From Vagococcus proximus (lineage in GTDB: Bacteria; Bacillota; Bacilli; Lactobacillales; Vagococcaceae): a stretch of DNA of 64,000 nt. The stretch spans positions 248,001 to 312,000 of the forward strand of contig NZ_JAPDSH010000001.1 in assembly GCF_029143285.1 (NCBI RefSeq), in the 5' to 3' direction. Below are positions 37,297 through 46,946 of the stretch, one piece after another. A program made the translations under genes and the position numbers. Position 1 is the first letter of the stretch. Every line of letters starts with the position of its first letter. The notes beneath the pieces are model-generated. The model worked only from the letters and a program-made list of their open reading frames with translations, ran no database searches and was not told the DNA's origin.

Positions 37297-39513
37297 ATGG
37301 CAGATAGTAAACAAAATAAGTTGGAAACACTAGCGATATCAGGTATGACTTGTGCTAACTGTTCAGGTCGTGTTGAGAAAGAATTAAATAATCAACCAGG
37401 TGTTAAGTTGGCGACTGTTAATCTAGCGACCGAGCGAGCAACAATTGAGTACGAAGCAGATCAAACCTCAGTTGAAAAATTAATTGATAGCATTGAAGCG
37501 ATTGGCTATGGCGCATTACGTTATGATGAAGCGCATAAACGTCAAATTGAAGAAGAGCGTGAACAAGAAGTATCAAAAATGAAACGTGACTTGATTATCA
37601 GTGCTACGTTAAGTGCACCGATGGTTGTTGGCATGATTTTGATGATGTTAGGATTGGATAATCCAGTTGTTACCTTTATTCATAATCCGATTGTTCAATT
37701 AATCTTAGCAACTCCTGTTCAATTTTGGATTGGTGCTCGTTTTTATAAAGGAGCCTATCATGCGATTAAAACTAAAGCACCTAACATGGATGTGCTCGTT
37801 GCTCTTGGGACGTCAGCTGCGTACCTTTTGAGTATATACAACGGCTTTATTAGTAAAACAACACATGATTTATACTTTGAAAGTAGTGCTGTTATTATTA
37901 CTTTAATTTTATTAGGTAAGTTTTTAGAGCAGCGTGCCAAAGCTAAAACAAGTGGTGCGATTAAGCAATTGATGACGTTACAAGCGAAAGAAGCAACTGT
38001 TATTCGTGGTGGGAAATCAATTGTTTTACCAATTGAAGATGTGGTAGTAGGCGACCGTATTCAAGTCAAACCTGGTGAACAAGTTCCTGTAGATGGTACT
38101 GTAATAGAAGGACATACGACACTTGATGAAAGTATGTTAACTGGCGAAAGTCTACCTGTTGAAAAACAAGCAGGAGATTCTGTATATGGCGGGACTATCA
38201 ATACCACGGGGAATGTTATTTTTGAAGCGAAACAAATAGGCTCAGAAACAGCGTTGTCTCGTATTATCCGTATGGTTGAAGAAGCGCAAGGCTCAAAAGC
38301 GCCTATTCAAGCGGTAGCTGATAAAATCGCTTCAGTATTTGTACCGATTGTTCTTGTATTAGCTTTACTTACGTTGATTGTGACAGGACTTGTGACTAAA
38401 AATTGGGAAACAGCTCTGATTCACAGTGTGTCTGTTTTAGTTATTGCATGTCCGTGTGCGTTAGGTTTAGCAACACCGACCGCTATCATGGTGGGGACAG
38501 GATTAGGTGCTAAAAATGGTATCTTAATTAAGGGCGGCGAAGCCCTTGAACGTGCGGCAAGAATTGATGCCATTGTTATTGATAAAACAGGAACGCTTAC
38601 AAAAGGAAAACCAGTGGTCACTGAATTTGAAGTGGAATATGACCTTGGTGATCCTTATGTGGTATTAGAAAAATTAGCCTCTTTAGAGAAGTTATCGGAA
38701 CATCCCTTAGCGCAAGCTATTGTAAGTTATGCTGAAGAAAAAGAGGTTAATACCGATCTACCGGTCGTTGAGTTTGAAGCAATCGTAGGTTCTGGAGTTA
38801 AAGGGACAATTGATGGTAAAACTTATAATGTAGGGACCCGTCGCTTGATTGAACAACAAGGGATTGTGATTACTCTTGGCCAATTAGAACGTGTTAGTTT
38901 ACTCGAAAGTCAAGGCAAGACAGCCATGTATTTAGCAGATAAAGACCGAGTGATTGCGATTGTAGCTGTAGCAGATGAAGTCAAAGAAAGTTCAAAAGAA
39001 GCGATTCAGCAACTTCACGATAAAGGGATTGAAGTCTTTATGTTAACAGGTGATAATCAGCGTACAGCCGAATTTATCGGGGAACAAGTTGGTTTAGATA
39101 GTCGCCATGTTTTTGCAGAAGTCTTGCCTGAAGATAAAGCGAATTATGTTCAAACCTTGCGTGACCGTGAGAAATTTGTAGCGATGGTCGGAGATGGTAT
39201 CAATGATGCACCAGCATTAGCAGTAGCTGATGTAGGGATTGCTATGGGGACAGGGACGGATATTGCTATGGAAACAGCGGATGTTACATTAATGACAGGT
39301 GATTTATTACACTTATCTAAAATGACAACATTATCAAAATTAACCATGAGTAAAATCAAACAAAATTTATTCTGGGCGTTCATTTATAACACAATTGGCA
39401 TACCATTTGCAGCTTTCGGATTATTAAATCCAATCGTAGCAGGTGGGGCAATGGCCTTTAGTTCAGTAAGTGTATTGCTTAATTCCCTAAGTTTAAACCG
39501 TAAAAAATTATAG
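37297..39513 (+). CDS. copA: Copper-translocating P1B-type ATPase
   Basis: Copper exporter of 738 residues. One N-terminal metal-binding domain has GMTCANC near 15-21. Eight membrane helices include the CPC transport site in IACPCALG. The catalytic core has DKTGTLT, the SEHPLAQA histidine motif and GDGINDAPAL. Only one ATPase gene is present, so the cluster is copYZA without copB. A terminator follows. Confidence 0.96.
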   Translation: MADSKQNKLETLAISGMTCANCSGRVEKELNNQPGVKLATVNLATERATIEYEADQTSVEKLIDSIEAIGYGALRYDEAHKRQIEEEREQEVSKMKRDLIISATLSAPMVVGMILMMLGLDNPVVTFIHNPIVQLILATPVQFWIGARFYKGAYHAIKTKAPNMDVLVALGTSAAYLLSIYNGFISKTTHDLYFESSAVIITLILLGKFLEQRAKAKTSGAIKQLMTLQAKEATVIRGGKSIVLPIEDVVVGDRIQVKPGEQVPVDGTVIEGHTTLDESMLTGESLPVEKQAGDSVYGGTINTTGNVIFEAKQIGSETALSRIIRMVEEAQGSKAPIQAVADKIASVFVPIVLVLALLTLIVTGLVTKNWETALIHSVSVLVIACPCALGLATPTAIMVGTGLGAKNGILIKGGEALERAARIDAIVIDKTGTLTKGKPVVTEFEVEYDLGDPYVVLEKLASLEKLSEHPLAQAIVSYAEEKEVNTDLPVVEFEAIVGSGVKGTIDGKTYNVGTRRLIEQQGIVITLGQLERVSLLESQGKTAMYLADKDRVIAIVAVADEVKESSKEAIQQLHDKGIEVFMLTGDNQRTAEFIGEQVGLDSRHVFAEVLPEDKANYVQTLRDREKFVAMVGDGINDAPALAVADVGIAMGTGTDIAMETADVTLMTGDLLHLSKMTTLSKLTMSKIKQNLFWAFIYNTIGIPFAAFGLLNPIVAGGAMAFSSVSVLLNSLSLNRKKL

Positions 39514-39515
39514 AA

Positions 39516-39549
39516 AAAACGAGTCTCTACGTTAAGAGGCTCGTTTTTT
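39516..39549 (+). terminator. Terminator of the cop operon
   Basis: Stem AAAACGAGTCTCT / AGAGGCTCGTTTT (one G-U pair) with a T tail. Confidence 0.9.
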
Positions 39550-39704
39550 AGTTAGCCTAATATTAGATGGTAGAGTTTTTAAATTTAAAATGAACAATTA
39601 TCAAGCATTTTAAATGAATATGAACTTTTTTGACTTTTTGTGAATGTGGGTAAAACTGAATATGAATTTATTTTTTATTATAAAAAAGACTAGCATTACA
39701 TTAA

Positions 39705-39718
39705 TTAAAGCGCTATCA
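39705..39718 (+). promoter_or_regulatory. cre-like site before the fucose operon
   Basis: TTAAAGCGCTATCA matches TGWAANCGNTWNCA with one mismatch, 36 bases before the kinase start. It suggests CcpA control. The promoter elements themselves are not clear. Confidence 0.55.
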
Positions 39719-39753
39719 TTTTATTGTAAGACGAATAGAAAGGCGTGTGAGTG

Positions 39754-41213
39754 ATGACGAGTGTCTTAGCGATTGATTTGGGTGGCTCATCTGGACGAGC
39801 AGTGTTAGCAGAAATATCCAAAAATGGTCAAATTAAGTTGAAAGAAGTGACGCGTTTTGGTGATTATATGATTACGAATGGTCAAAAAGTTTCATGGAAT
39901 TTTTCTAAACTTATGAACGAGATAAAAAAAGCGATTATGCTTGCAGAAAAAATAACACCAAATTTTGATAGTCTTGCTGTCGATACGTGGGGTGTTGATT
40001 TCGGTGTATTAGATGATTCAGGACAGCTAAAAACAGATCCTCGTGCCTATAGAGATTCCTACACAAATGGAATGTTCAAAATGATTCCTTCTCATCTTTC
40101 AAAACGTCTTTTGTATCTTGAAACAGGGATTCAAAGCATGGAGATTAATACGCTATTTCAGATTTTAGCACAAAAAAAACTTGGATTATTGGAAGTGACT
40201 GACAGTATACTTTTGATGCCAGATTTGATTAACTACCATTTAACAGGAGAAAAAAAACAGAATTAACAATTGCCTCTACAACACAGTTACTTAATGGTGG
40301 AACAAAAGAGTGGTCTGAAAATCTACTAGAAAGTTTAGAGCTGAATTCAGATCTATTATATCCCATCGTTAAACCCGGGACTATTTTAGGCGAATTGTCA
40401 TCAGAACTGTGTGAAGAGTTAGAAATAACACCAAAAAAAGTAATTGCTGTAGGTTCTCATGACACGGCGAGTGCGGTCTTTAGCATTCCTAATTTAGAAA
40501 ATAGTTTTTTCTTATCTTCTGGAACGTGGTCCTTACTCGGTGCGACAAGTCCTAAACCTTACCTTACAGATCGAAGTTTTGGCTATCAATTTTCTCATGA
40601 ACAAGGTGTTGAAGATGATTATTTAATATTGAAAAACTTAACAGGGTTATGGTTGATTGAGGAATTAAAACGAGACTATAAGAAACAAGGGATAACGTTT
40701 AGTTTCGATGACATAACGAAAATTACAAAAGAAAGTAGAACACTTTCTTTCTATTTTGATACCGATGATAGTGAATTAGCTTTGCCGGGAAATTGCATTG
40801 AGAAGTTAAAAAATTACGCATTGAAAACAGGACAAGAAAGTCCGACCACACCAGGAGAATTTTTCTTAGCAGTTTATCATAACCTAGCTTTAAAGTACCG
40901 AAAAACTTTTGAGGAACTTGAGGAACTGATGGGAGTTAAGAAGGAGACATTGGCTATTGTAGGTGGAGGCTCAAATGCAGCTATACTTAATCAACTAACT
41001 GCTAATTACTTAGGTAAGAAAGTGTATGCTGGTTTACCGGAAGCTACAGTAGTTGGTAATACGTTATTGCAATTTATAACATTAGGTAAAGTACCGATAG
41101 ATGATAAAGAAAAATTAGTAAAAGAATCCTTTTACTTTACAGAGTTTCAACCTGAAAAAGGGGAATGGAATGCGTACTATCAACACTATATAAATAAAAT
41201 GGAGGCGCTTTAA
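39754..41213 (+). pseudogene. fucK: L-fuculose kinase (rhamnulokinase-like), frameshifted
   Basis: FGGY-family sugar kinase in two frames. The first part (39754-40266) has the phosphate motif DLGGSSGR and DTWGVDFG, and matches the rhamnulokinase-like kinases used for L-fuculose in lactic acid bacteria. The frame is lost at eight A (40250-40257); nine A would continue as TELTIASTTQLLNGG into the second part, open to 41213, which has GSHDTASAV, SSGTWSLLG and VGGGSNAAIL. The rejoined product, about 486 residues, is full length and otherwise intact. Real mutation, phase variation, recoding at the A run or a sequence error are all possible. Confidence 0.85.
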
Positions 41214-41215
41214 AC

Positions 41216-42997
41216 ATGACATATCCAAAATTAGGAATTCGTCCAACGATTGATGGAAGAAACGGTGGGGTTCGTGAATCTCTTGAAGAAAAAACAATGG
41301 CGATGGCCTATGCAGCAAAAGAATTAATTGAATCAACATTGCATTATGCAGATGGGACCCCTGTTCAATGTGTCGTTGCAGAGCGTACGATTGGCGGGCG
41401 AGGCGATGTTGGTGTCGTTGATAATCAATTTTCGACTGAGAATATTATCGGGACGTTAACGGTAACGCCAAGTTGGTGCTATGGAACTGAAACGATGGAT
41501 TTAGATAGTTCAACAATCAAAGCAATTTGGGGCTTTAACGGAACAGAAAGACCAGGGGCTGTTTTCCTAGCGGCAGCAATGTCAGGTTATGCTCAAAAAG
41601 GCTTACCTGCTTTTAAAATTTATGGTACAGAAGTTCAAGAGTTAGATGATAATTCTATTCCAGAAGATGTTCAGGCGAAAATTTTAAGTTTTGCAAGAGG
41701 TGTCTTTGCAATTGGTCAAATGAAAGGGAAATCTTATGTAAATATCGGGGCCTCTTCAATGGGAATTGCAGGGTCTCAAATTAATAGTGAGTTCTTTACT
41801 AATTACTTAGGGATGCCTGTTGAGTTTTGTGATATGACAGAAATACTACGTCGAATCACGTTAGAAGTATACGATCCAGAAGAATATGCAAAAGCTTTAA
41901 CTTGGATTAAGGAAAAGTGCCGTGAAGGTATTGATATCAATGAAGGGAAAGAGTTTCCTGACATTGTGGTTAAATCTAAGGTAGTGCCAGCAGATAAGGA
42001 TTGGGAATTTATTGCAAAAATGTCGATTATTATTAAAGATATTTTATTTGGAAATCCTAAATTAAAAAAACTTGGATGGGATGAAGAATCACGTGGTCGT
42101 AATGCGATTGCAGGTGGATTCCAAGGCCAACGTCAGTGGACAGATTGGTTGCCAAACTGTGATTTTACTGAAGCAATTATGGCGTCAACGTTTGACTGGA
42201 CAGGTGCGAAGCAACCGGTTGCCTTTGCTACAGAGAATGATACATTAAATGGTGCTTCGATGTTATTAGGGAGCCTTTTAACAAATAAAGCAGCAATATT
42301 TTCTGATGTCAGAACGTATTGGAGCCCAGAATCAGTGGAGCGTATTACAGGAAAAAAACTTTCTGGCAAAGCAGAAAATGGAATTATTCATTTATTAAAC
42401 TCTGGAGCTTCAGCTTTAGATGGAAATTGTGCAGCACGTGATGAAAACGGAACTCCTGTTATGAAAGAATTTTGGAATATGACTGAGGCCGATATTAATG
42501 CATGTTTAGATAATACTGATTGGTGTCGTGCGAATTATGAGTATTTCCGTGGAGGTGGGTTCTCATCGCATTACTTAGCTAATGCTGAAGTTCCTCTGAC
42601 GTTAATTCGTTTAAATATGATAGCGGGTGTAGGGCCAACTCTTCAAATTGCAGAAGGTCATACTGTTATTTTAGATGAAGATGTTCATAAGACATTGGAT
42701 GAGCGTACGGATAAAACGTGGCCAACGTTATGGTTTGCGCCTCGTCTAGGAGAAAAAGGGTTTGAATCTGTTTATGAGGTTATGAATGCTTGGGGATCTA
42801 ATCACGGTGCTTCAGTTCACGGACATGTGGGAGCAGAATTAATTACATTAGCTAGTATGTTGCGCATCCCAGTATCCTTACACAACATTTCAAGAGAAGA
42901 TATTTTCCGTCCACATGCTTTTAGTGGCTTTGGGACAAAAGACTTAGAAAGTGCGGACTATGAAGCGTGCAAACAATTTGGTCCACTGTACAAATAG
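41216..42997 (+). CDS. fucI: L-fucose isomerase
   Basis: Mn2+-dependent isomerase turning L-fucose into L-fuculose, 593 residues, the normal length. The metal-binding Glu is in FATENDTLNG, the Asp in FSDVRTYW, and the His in NHGASVHGH near 530. A GGAGG site lies in the end of the kinase gene. It is the second gene of the operon kinase-fucI-fucA-regulator. Confidence 0.97.
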   Translation: MTYPKLGIRPTIDGRNGGVRESLEEKTMAMAYAAKELIESTLHYADGTPVQCVVAERTIGGRGDVGVVDNQFSTENIIGTLTVTPSWCYGTETMDLDSSTIKAIWGFNGTERPGAVFLAAAMSGYAQKGLPAFKIYGTEVQELDDNSIPEDVQAKILSFARGVFAIGQMKGKSYVNIGASSMGIAGSQINSEFFTNYLGMPVEFCDMTEILRRITLEVYDPEEYAKALTWIKEKCREGIDINEGKEFPDIVVKSKVVPADKDWEFIAKMSIIIKDILFGNPKLKKLGWDEESRGRNAIAGGFQGQRQWTDWLPNCDFTEAIMASTFDWTGAKQPVAFATENDTLNGASMLLGSLLTNKAAIFSDVRTYWSPESVERITGKKLSGKAENGIIHLLNSGASALDGNCAARDENGTPVMKEFWNMTEADINACLDNTDWCRANYEYFRGGGFSSHYLANAEVPLTLIRLNMIAGVGPTLQIAEGHTVILDEDVHKTLDERTDKTWPTLWFAPRLGEKGFESVYEVMNAWGSNHGASVHGHVGAELITLASMLRIPVSLHNISREDIFRPHAFSGFGTKDLESADYEACKQFGPLYK

Positions 42998-43041
42998 ACT
43001 AACTGCTGAGGCAAATAAAAAAAAGAGAAGAGAGTTCAATT

Positions 43042-43695
43042 ATGTTGATGGAAAAAGAGCGTCACTTACTAGTGGAATTTGGAAACAAATTAATAACAGA
43101 CGGGTACACATTAGGGACTGGTGGAAATTTAAGTATTTGTGATCGTGAAAACAACTACCTAGCTATTACCCCATCGGGCATTCCTTTTCATGAAATTAAA
43201 CCGGAAGATATTGTTATTATCGATTACGAAGGGACTATTGTTGAAGGAGACAAGAAACCATCAAGTGAATGGGTGATGCATAAGTTATTCTATGAACGTC
43301 GTACTGATATTAATTCGGTTATCCATGGCCATACGATTTATTCGACAGTATTAGCGGAGTTGCGCTGGGATTTGCCGGCGACACACTATATGATTGCGGT
43401 GGCGGGTGATGATGTGAAGTGTGCAGAATATGCGACGTACGGGACACCAGAACTTGCGGAAAATGCCTTTAAAGCAATGGAAAATCGTAAGGCAGTTTTA
43501 TTAGCTAACCATGGTATCTTAGTTGGTGGAGATGATATTTTAAATGCGTACAATGTTTTAGAAGAAGTAGAGTATTGTGCAAACATCTATTATCGTGCTA
43601 AAAGTATTGGAGAACCTGTTGTCTTGCCGAAAGAAGAAATGACATTAATGGCAGATAAATTTCAAAGCTATGGTCAACAACATTTAGAACAATAG
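43042..43695 (+). CDS. fucA: L-fuculose-1-phosphate aldolase
   Basis: Class II zinc aldolase of 217 residues that cleaves L-fuculose 1-phosphate to DHAP and lactaldehyde. The substrate loop GTGGNLS, KPSSEWVMH (with the catalytic Glu) and the zinc ligands in HGHT near 94-97 and NHGILV near 155-160 are present. The start may be ATG 43042 or the ATG two codons later. No lactaldehyde reductase gene follows. Confidence 0.93.
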   Translation: MLMEKERHLLVEFGNKLITDGYTLGTGGNLSICDRENNYLAITPSGIPFHEIKPEDIVIIDYEGTIVEGDKKPSSEWVMHKLFYERRTDINSVIHGHTIYSTVLAELRWDLPATHYMIAVAGDDVKCAEYATYGTPELAENAFKAMENRKAVLLANHGILVGGDDILNAYNVLEEVEYCANIYYRAKSIGEPVVLPKEEMTLMADKFQSYGQQHLEQ

Positions 43696-43701
43696 TCGAA
43701 A

Positions 43702-43729
43702 GAGTCAAGGGGACCCCTCTTGGCTTTTT
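43702..43729 (+). terminator. Terminator-like hairpin between fucA and its regulator
   Basis: Stem GTCAAGGG / CCTCTTGGC with one bulged base and a T5 tail. It may reduce readthrough into the regulator gene. Confidence 0.55.
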
Positions 43730-43760
43730 GCCGTTAAATTCACGAAATTGGAGGTGCACA

Positions 43761-44537
43761 ATGGCAGATTTAGAAAGACATAAAAATATTCTTGAGTTAC
43801 TTAAAAATGAAGAGTATGCAAATATTGATTATTTATGTAAAAAATTATATGTAAGTAAATCAACAATCAGACGTGATTTAGTAGATATGGAGAAAAAAGG
43901 TTTGATTGTAAGGTATCACGGAGGGGTTACGTTATCAAATGCTTCTAATAAAGATAATAGTTATAAGGTACGGCAGGAAGAACATAAAGCTGCGAAAGAA
44001 TTGCTAGCTGAAGAGACAATAAAATTTGTTTATGATAATATTTCTATTTTCGTAGATTCTAGTACAACAGTTTTAGCCTTAGTACCACTGTTAAATCGCT
44101 TTAAAAACCTAGTGATTATTACGAATGGACTTCAAACAGCTCTTGAACTGTCGGAGTATCAGTTTATTGATACCAAAGTACTGGGAGGCGACTTACTACC
44201 AGGTTCGACTTCTATGATAGGGAGCCGTACAACAGATGAAATCAATAATTATAATGTTGATTTGTGTATCATGTCATGTAAAGGATTAAATGAAAGAGGA
44301 ATCTATGAAGCCAGTGATTTTCAAGCACAGGTAAAAAATAAAATGATTCGCAATTCAAAAAAAGTGATATTAGTTTGTGATTCGAGCAAGTTTGATCGTA
44401 GTCTTTTATATAAATCAGCAGACTATGTAGCGATAGATACGATTATTACAAACGCTGAACCTTCAGCGACAATAAAAAAACAACTGAACGCAAGTTATAT
44501 TAATTTCATAAACATAAAGAATGAGAAAAAAAGATAG
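43761..44537 (+). CDS. DeoR family regulator, likely of the fucose operon
   Basis: Transcription regulator of 258 residues. The DeoR helix-turn-helix is at about 20-60 (VSKSTIRRDL), and the C-terminal sugar-phosphate-sensing domain has DSSTTVLAL and a distal DSSKFDRS. The start at 43761 is set by GGAGGTG eight bases upstream. As last gene of the operon it likely responds to fuculose 1-phosphate; this follows from position and from fucose regulators such as FcsR. Confidence 0.87.
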   Translation: MADLERHKNILELLKNEEYANIDYLCKKLYVSKSTIRRDLVDMEKKGLIVRYHGGVTLSNASNKDNSYKVRQEEHKAAKELLAEETIKFVYDNISIFVDSSTTVLALVPLLNRFKNLVIITNGLQTALELSEYQFIDTKVLGGDLLPGSTSMIGSRTTDEINNYNVDLCIMSCKGLNERGIYEASDFQAQVKNKMIRNSKKVILVCDSSKFDRSLLYKSADYVAIDTIITNAEPSATIKKQLNASYINFINIKNEKKR

Positions 44538-44676
44538 TAAAATTATTTTATACAATATTGGGAAAAGCTGCTTTGTTTAATGGTTCTACAAGAAATAAAT
44601 ATTATTTTTAAGATTCTGACTGCAAATATCAATCAAGATAATTTAGGTTTGAGAATAACTCTATAAAATGATAAAA

Positions 44677-44726
44677 GGAATAAAATTCCTTAAAAAATTG
44701 AAAAAAAATTCCGAAAAGAGTATGAT
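44677..44726 (+). promoter_or_regulatory. Promoter and candidate operator of the muropeptide cluster
   Basis: TTGAAA (44698-44703), 17 bp, TATGAT (44721-44726). A palindrome GGAATAAAATTCC (44677-44689) lies just upstream, and AAATTCCG (44706-44713) lies in the spacer. Both are repeated at the PTS promoter at 46519-46577, so they may be operators for the RpiR regulator. Confidence 0.65.
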
Positions 44727-44764
44727 GGACATATTAAATAATCTTACTTATTGGAGGTAAATAT

Positions 44765-45655
44765 ATGAGTTATATTATCGGTGTAGACGCAGGAGGAACG
44801 AAAACTGAAATAACAGCATATGATTCTACAGGAAAAGAGCTAAAAACTGTTATCAAGGGATCAGGTAACTTTGTTGAAAATTTTGAGGATGCATTAATGG
44901 TAATTATTGAAGGAATTAAAGATGTAAAAATGAGTATCGAGAAAAATGAAAGATGTAAACATATTGTTGTTGGTGCTGCTGGTATAAATGCGAGTGGTAA
45001 GGGAAGAATAATATCCCAAAGGCTTAAAGAATGCTTTTCAGTAAAAGTAACTCTAATAGGAGATGGGGAACTTGCCCATTATGCGATACTTCAAGGAGAA
45101 GATGGAGATTTGGTTATTGCAGGTACAGGATCGGTTATTATAAACAAGTACAAAGGTATTTGGAAACGTTATGGTGGATGGGGACCTATTCTAGGTGATG
45201 AAGGGAGCGGATATAAATTAGGGATTTCATTAATAAAAAACTGCTTAATGGAATTTGATTTAAATAAAAGTCAATCTGAAATATCAAAATCTGTTTTAGA
45301 ACATCTAAACTGTGATGATATTATGAAGTTACCTTCAATTATTAAAACATTGACTAAATCAGAAATTGCAAATGTTACCAAAGTATTATTATCCCACGAT
45401 GATTCTGATCCACTAGCGATAAAGATTATTAAGAGGGAGGCAGAGGGGCTTGCTGAGGAGTATATAACATTTCATAAGACTTTTTTTAAAGATAATAATG
45501 CTAATATTGGTTTAAATGGTGGGATTATTATAAATAATGATACCTTTAGGGAAGCTTTTTTGAATAAAATTACTTCAAGTAATTTTATCTTGAAAGTTAA
45601 AATGCCACAAAATAAAATTTCAAAAGGGGCGTATTATTTTGATTTATTGCAATAA
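44765..45655 (+). CDS. murK: BadF/BadG-type amino-sugar kinase (MurK-like)
   Basis: ATPase-fold kinase of 296 residues. The phosphate-1 motif is GVDAGGTKTE at 5-14; DGELAHYA with the catalytic-type Asp is near 101-108, and phosphate-2 is GTGSVI near 119-124. This group includes the MurNAc/GlcNAc kinase MurK of Clostridium. The clustering with MurQ, MupG- and NamZ-type genes favours MurNAc or GlcNAc as substrate; GlcNAc alone is possible. GGAGG precedes the ATG. Confidence 0.78.
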   Translation: MSYIIGVDAGGTKTEITAYDSTGKELKTVIKGSGNFVENFEDALMVIIEGIKDVKMSIEKNERCKHIVVGAAGINASGKGRIISQRLKECFSVKVTLIGDGELAHYAILQGEDGDLVIAGTGSVIINKYKGIWKRYGGWGPILGDEGSGYKLGISLIKNCLMEFDLNKSQSEISKSVLEHLNCDDIMKLPSIIKTLTKSEIANVTKVLLSHDDSDPLAIKIIKREAEGLAEEYITFHKTFFKDNNANIGLNGGIIINNDTFREAFLNKITSSNFILKVKMPQNKISKGAYYFDLLQ

Positions 45656-45666
45656 GGGAGGACTAT

Positions 45667-46518
45667 ATGAAATCTGAAGTTATGACACGGATTGAAAGTA
45701 TGTATGAACAACTAGCTAATTCTGAAAAAAAAGTCGCTAAATATATTATCAGTAATAGAAAAGATATAATTGATATGAGTATTCAAGAAGCCAGTCAAAA
45801 AATAGGTGTGAGTGCGTCTACAATCATGAGATTTTGTAAAACGATAAGTATTGATAGTTATTCAGCACTAAAGATTGAATTAGCAAAAATAAATACAAAT
45901 GAAACAAAGAAACCGTCAATTGATATAACGCCTAATGAAACTATCGATGGCATAAAGGATAAATTATTAGCAAATGCTTATTACGCTTTATCAGAAACTG
46001 TATCACTTCAAAAAAATGATAAAATTGAAAAAGTTACTGAAAAAATGCAAATTTGTGACCATATTTTTGTTTATGGTTTGGGGGCATCTGGTTTAGTAGC
46101 ACGGGATATGACGCAAAAGTGGAATAGAGTAGGGAAACATTTATTTTATTCAGAAGATGTACATTTATTAATTTCAAGTTTATCAGCATTTAAAAAAAAT
46201 TCAATGTTAATTCTGATTTCTCACTCAGGTAATACAGAAGAAATATTAAGGATTGCAAATATTGCGAAAAAGTTAAATATTTTTGTCGTGTCTATTTGTC
46301 AATTATCAAATAATCGATTATCAAAAAAAGCTGATATTTCGCTAGAAACAGTCAAAACAAATGAAAGTGAATTACGTAGTGGGGCAACAAGTTCGTTACA
46401 AGCCCAATTAATGGTTGTAGATATAATTTTTTACGCGTACCTAACTAAAAATTATGAAAATGCTATTGATGATATTGCGAATTCACGAAAACTTATAAAT
46501 GAATTTTCTAAAAAATAA
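45667..46518 (+). CDS. murR: RpiR/MurR family regulator
   Basis: Transcription regulator of 283 residues. An N-terminal RpiR helix-turn-helix (about 1-75, with VSASTIMRFCKTI) is followed by a SIS sugar-phosphate domain (about 115-240) containing GLGASGLVA and SHSGNTEEIL. The family regulates MurNAc and other amino-sugar genes. It follows the kinase after 11 bp and precedes the PTS genes, so it is the likely local regulator, sensing MurNAc 6-phosphate or GlcNAc 6-phosphate by analogy with MurR. Confidence 0.85.
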   Translation: MKSEVMTRIESMYEQLANSEKKVAKYIISNRKDIIDMSIQEASQKIGVSASTIMRFCKTISIDSYSALKIELAKINTNETKKPSIDITPNETIDGIKDKLLANAYYALSETVSLQKNDKIEKVTEKMQICDHIFVYGLGASGLVARDMTQKWNRVGKHLFYSEDVHLLISSLSAFKKNSMLILISHSGNTEEILRIANIAKKLNIFVVSICQLSNNRLSKKADISLETVKTNESELRSGATSSLQAQLMVVDIIFYAYLTKNYENAIDDIANSRKLINEFSKK

Positions 46519-46540
46519 GGAATAATATTCCTTATTTTTT
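46512..46540 (+). terminator. Terminator after the RpiR gene
   Basis: Hairpin AATAAGGAAT / ATTCCTTATT followed by T. The same palindrome is a candidate operator of the PTS promoter downstream. Confidence 0.75.
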
Positions 46541-46598
46541 TATTTATAGTTGACAATAAATTCCGTTGTGGTAATATTTAGTTGTAAAAGCGTTTTCT
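46519..46598 (+). promoter_or_regulatory. PTS operon promoter and candidate operators
   Basis: TTGACA (46550-46555) with TAATAT 16 bp away (46572-46577). Palindrome GGAATAATATTCC is at 46519-46531 and AAATTCCG at 46558-46565, eight bases from the -35 start exactly as at the murK promoter. A weak cre-like TAAAAGCGTTTTCT (46585-46598) lies downstream. Confidence 0.65.
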
Positions 46599-46618
46599 AA
46601 ATTAAGGAGGAGAATATT

Positions 46619-46942
46619 TTGGAAGAATATGAAATGATTATTTTTGAAATTATAAATCATGGGGGGACAGCTAAATCATTAGCATATGAAGCTTTAGAAT
46701 TTGTTGAAAATGGCAATTATAAAGAAGCAGATAATTTATTAAAGGAGGCAGATAAATCTTTATTAGCTGCTCATAAAGTTCAAACAAGTTTGATCCAAAG
46801 TGAGGCAGCAGGAAAACATCATGAAGTAAGCTTACTTATGGTTCACGCACAAGATCATTTAATGACTGCTATAGAAGCGAAAAGCTTAATTGAAAAAATG
46901 ATTTTAATTTACAAAAAAATTGATGGAATTAAGGAGAATTAA
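46619..46942 (+). CDS. PTS enzyme IIA, lactose/cellobiose family
   Basis: Cytoplasmic phosphocarrier of 107 residues forming the three-helix trimeric IIA-Lac fold. The phosphorylated histidine is His76 in LLMVHAQDH, and the metal aspartate Asp79 follows. The start is TTG, eight bases after a perfect AAGGAGG; an ATG five codons later lacks a proper site. It heads the order IIA-IIC-IIB in the muropeptide cluster. Confidence 0.93.
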   Translation: MEEYEMIIFEIINHGGTAKSLAYEALEFVENGNYKEADNLLKEADKSLLAAHKVQTSLIQSEAAGKHHEVSLLMVHAQDHLMTAIEAKSLIEKMILIYKKIDGIKEN

Positions 46943-46946
46943 TAAA

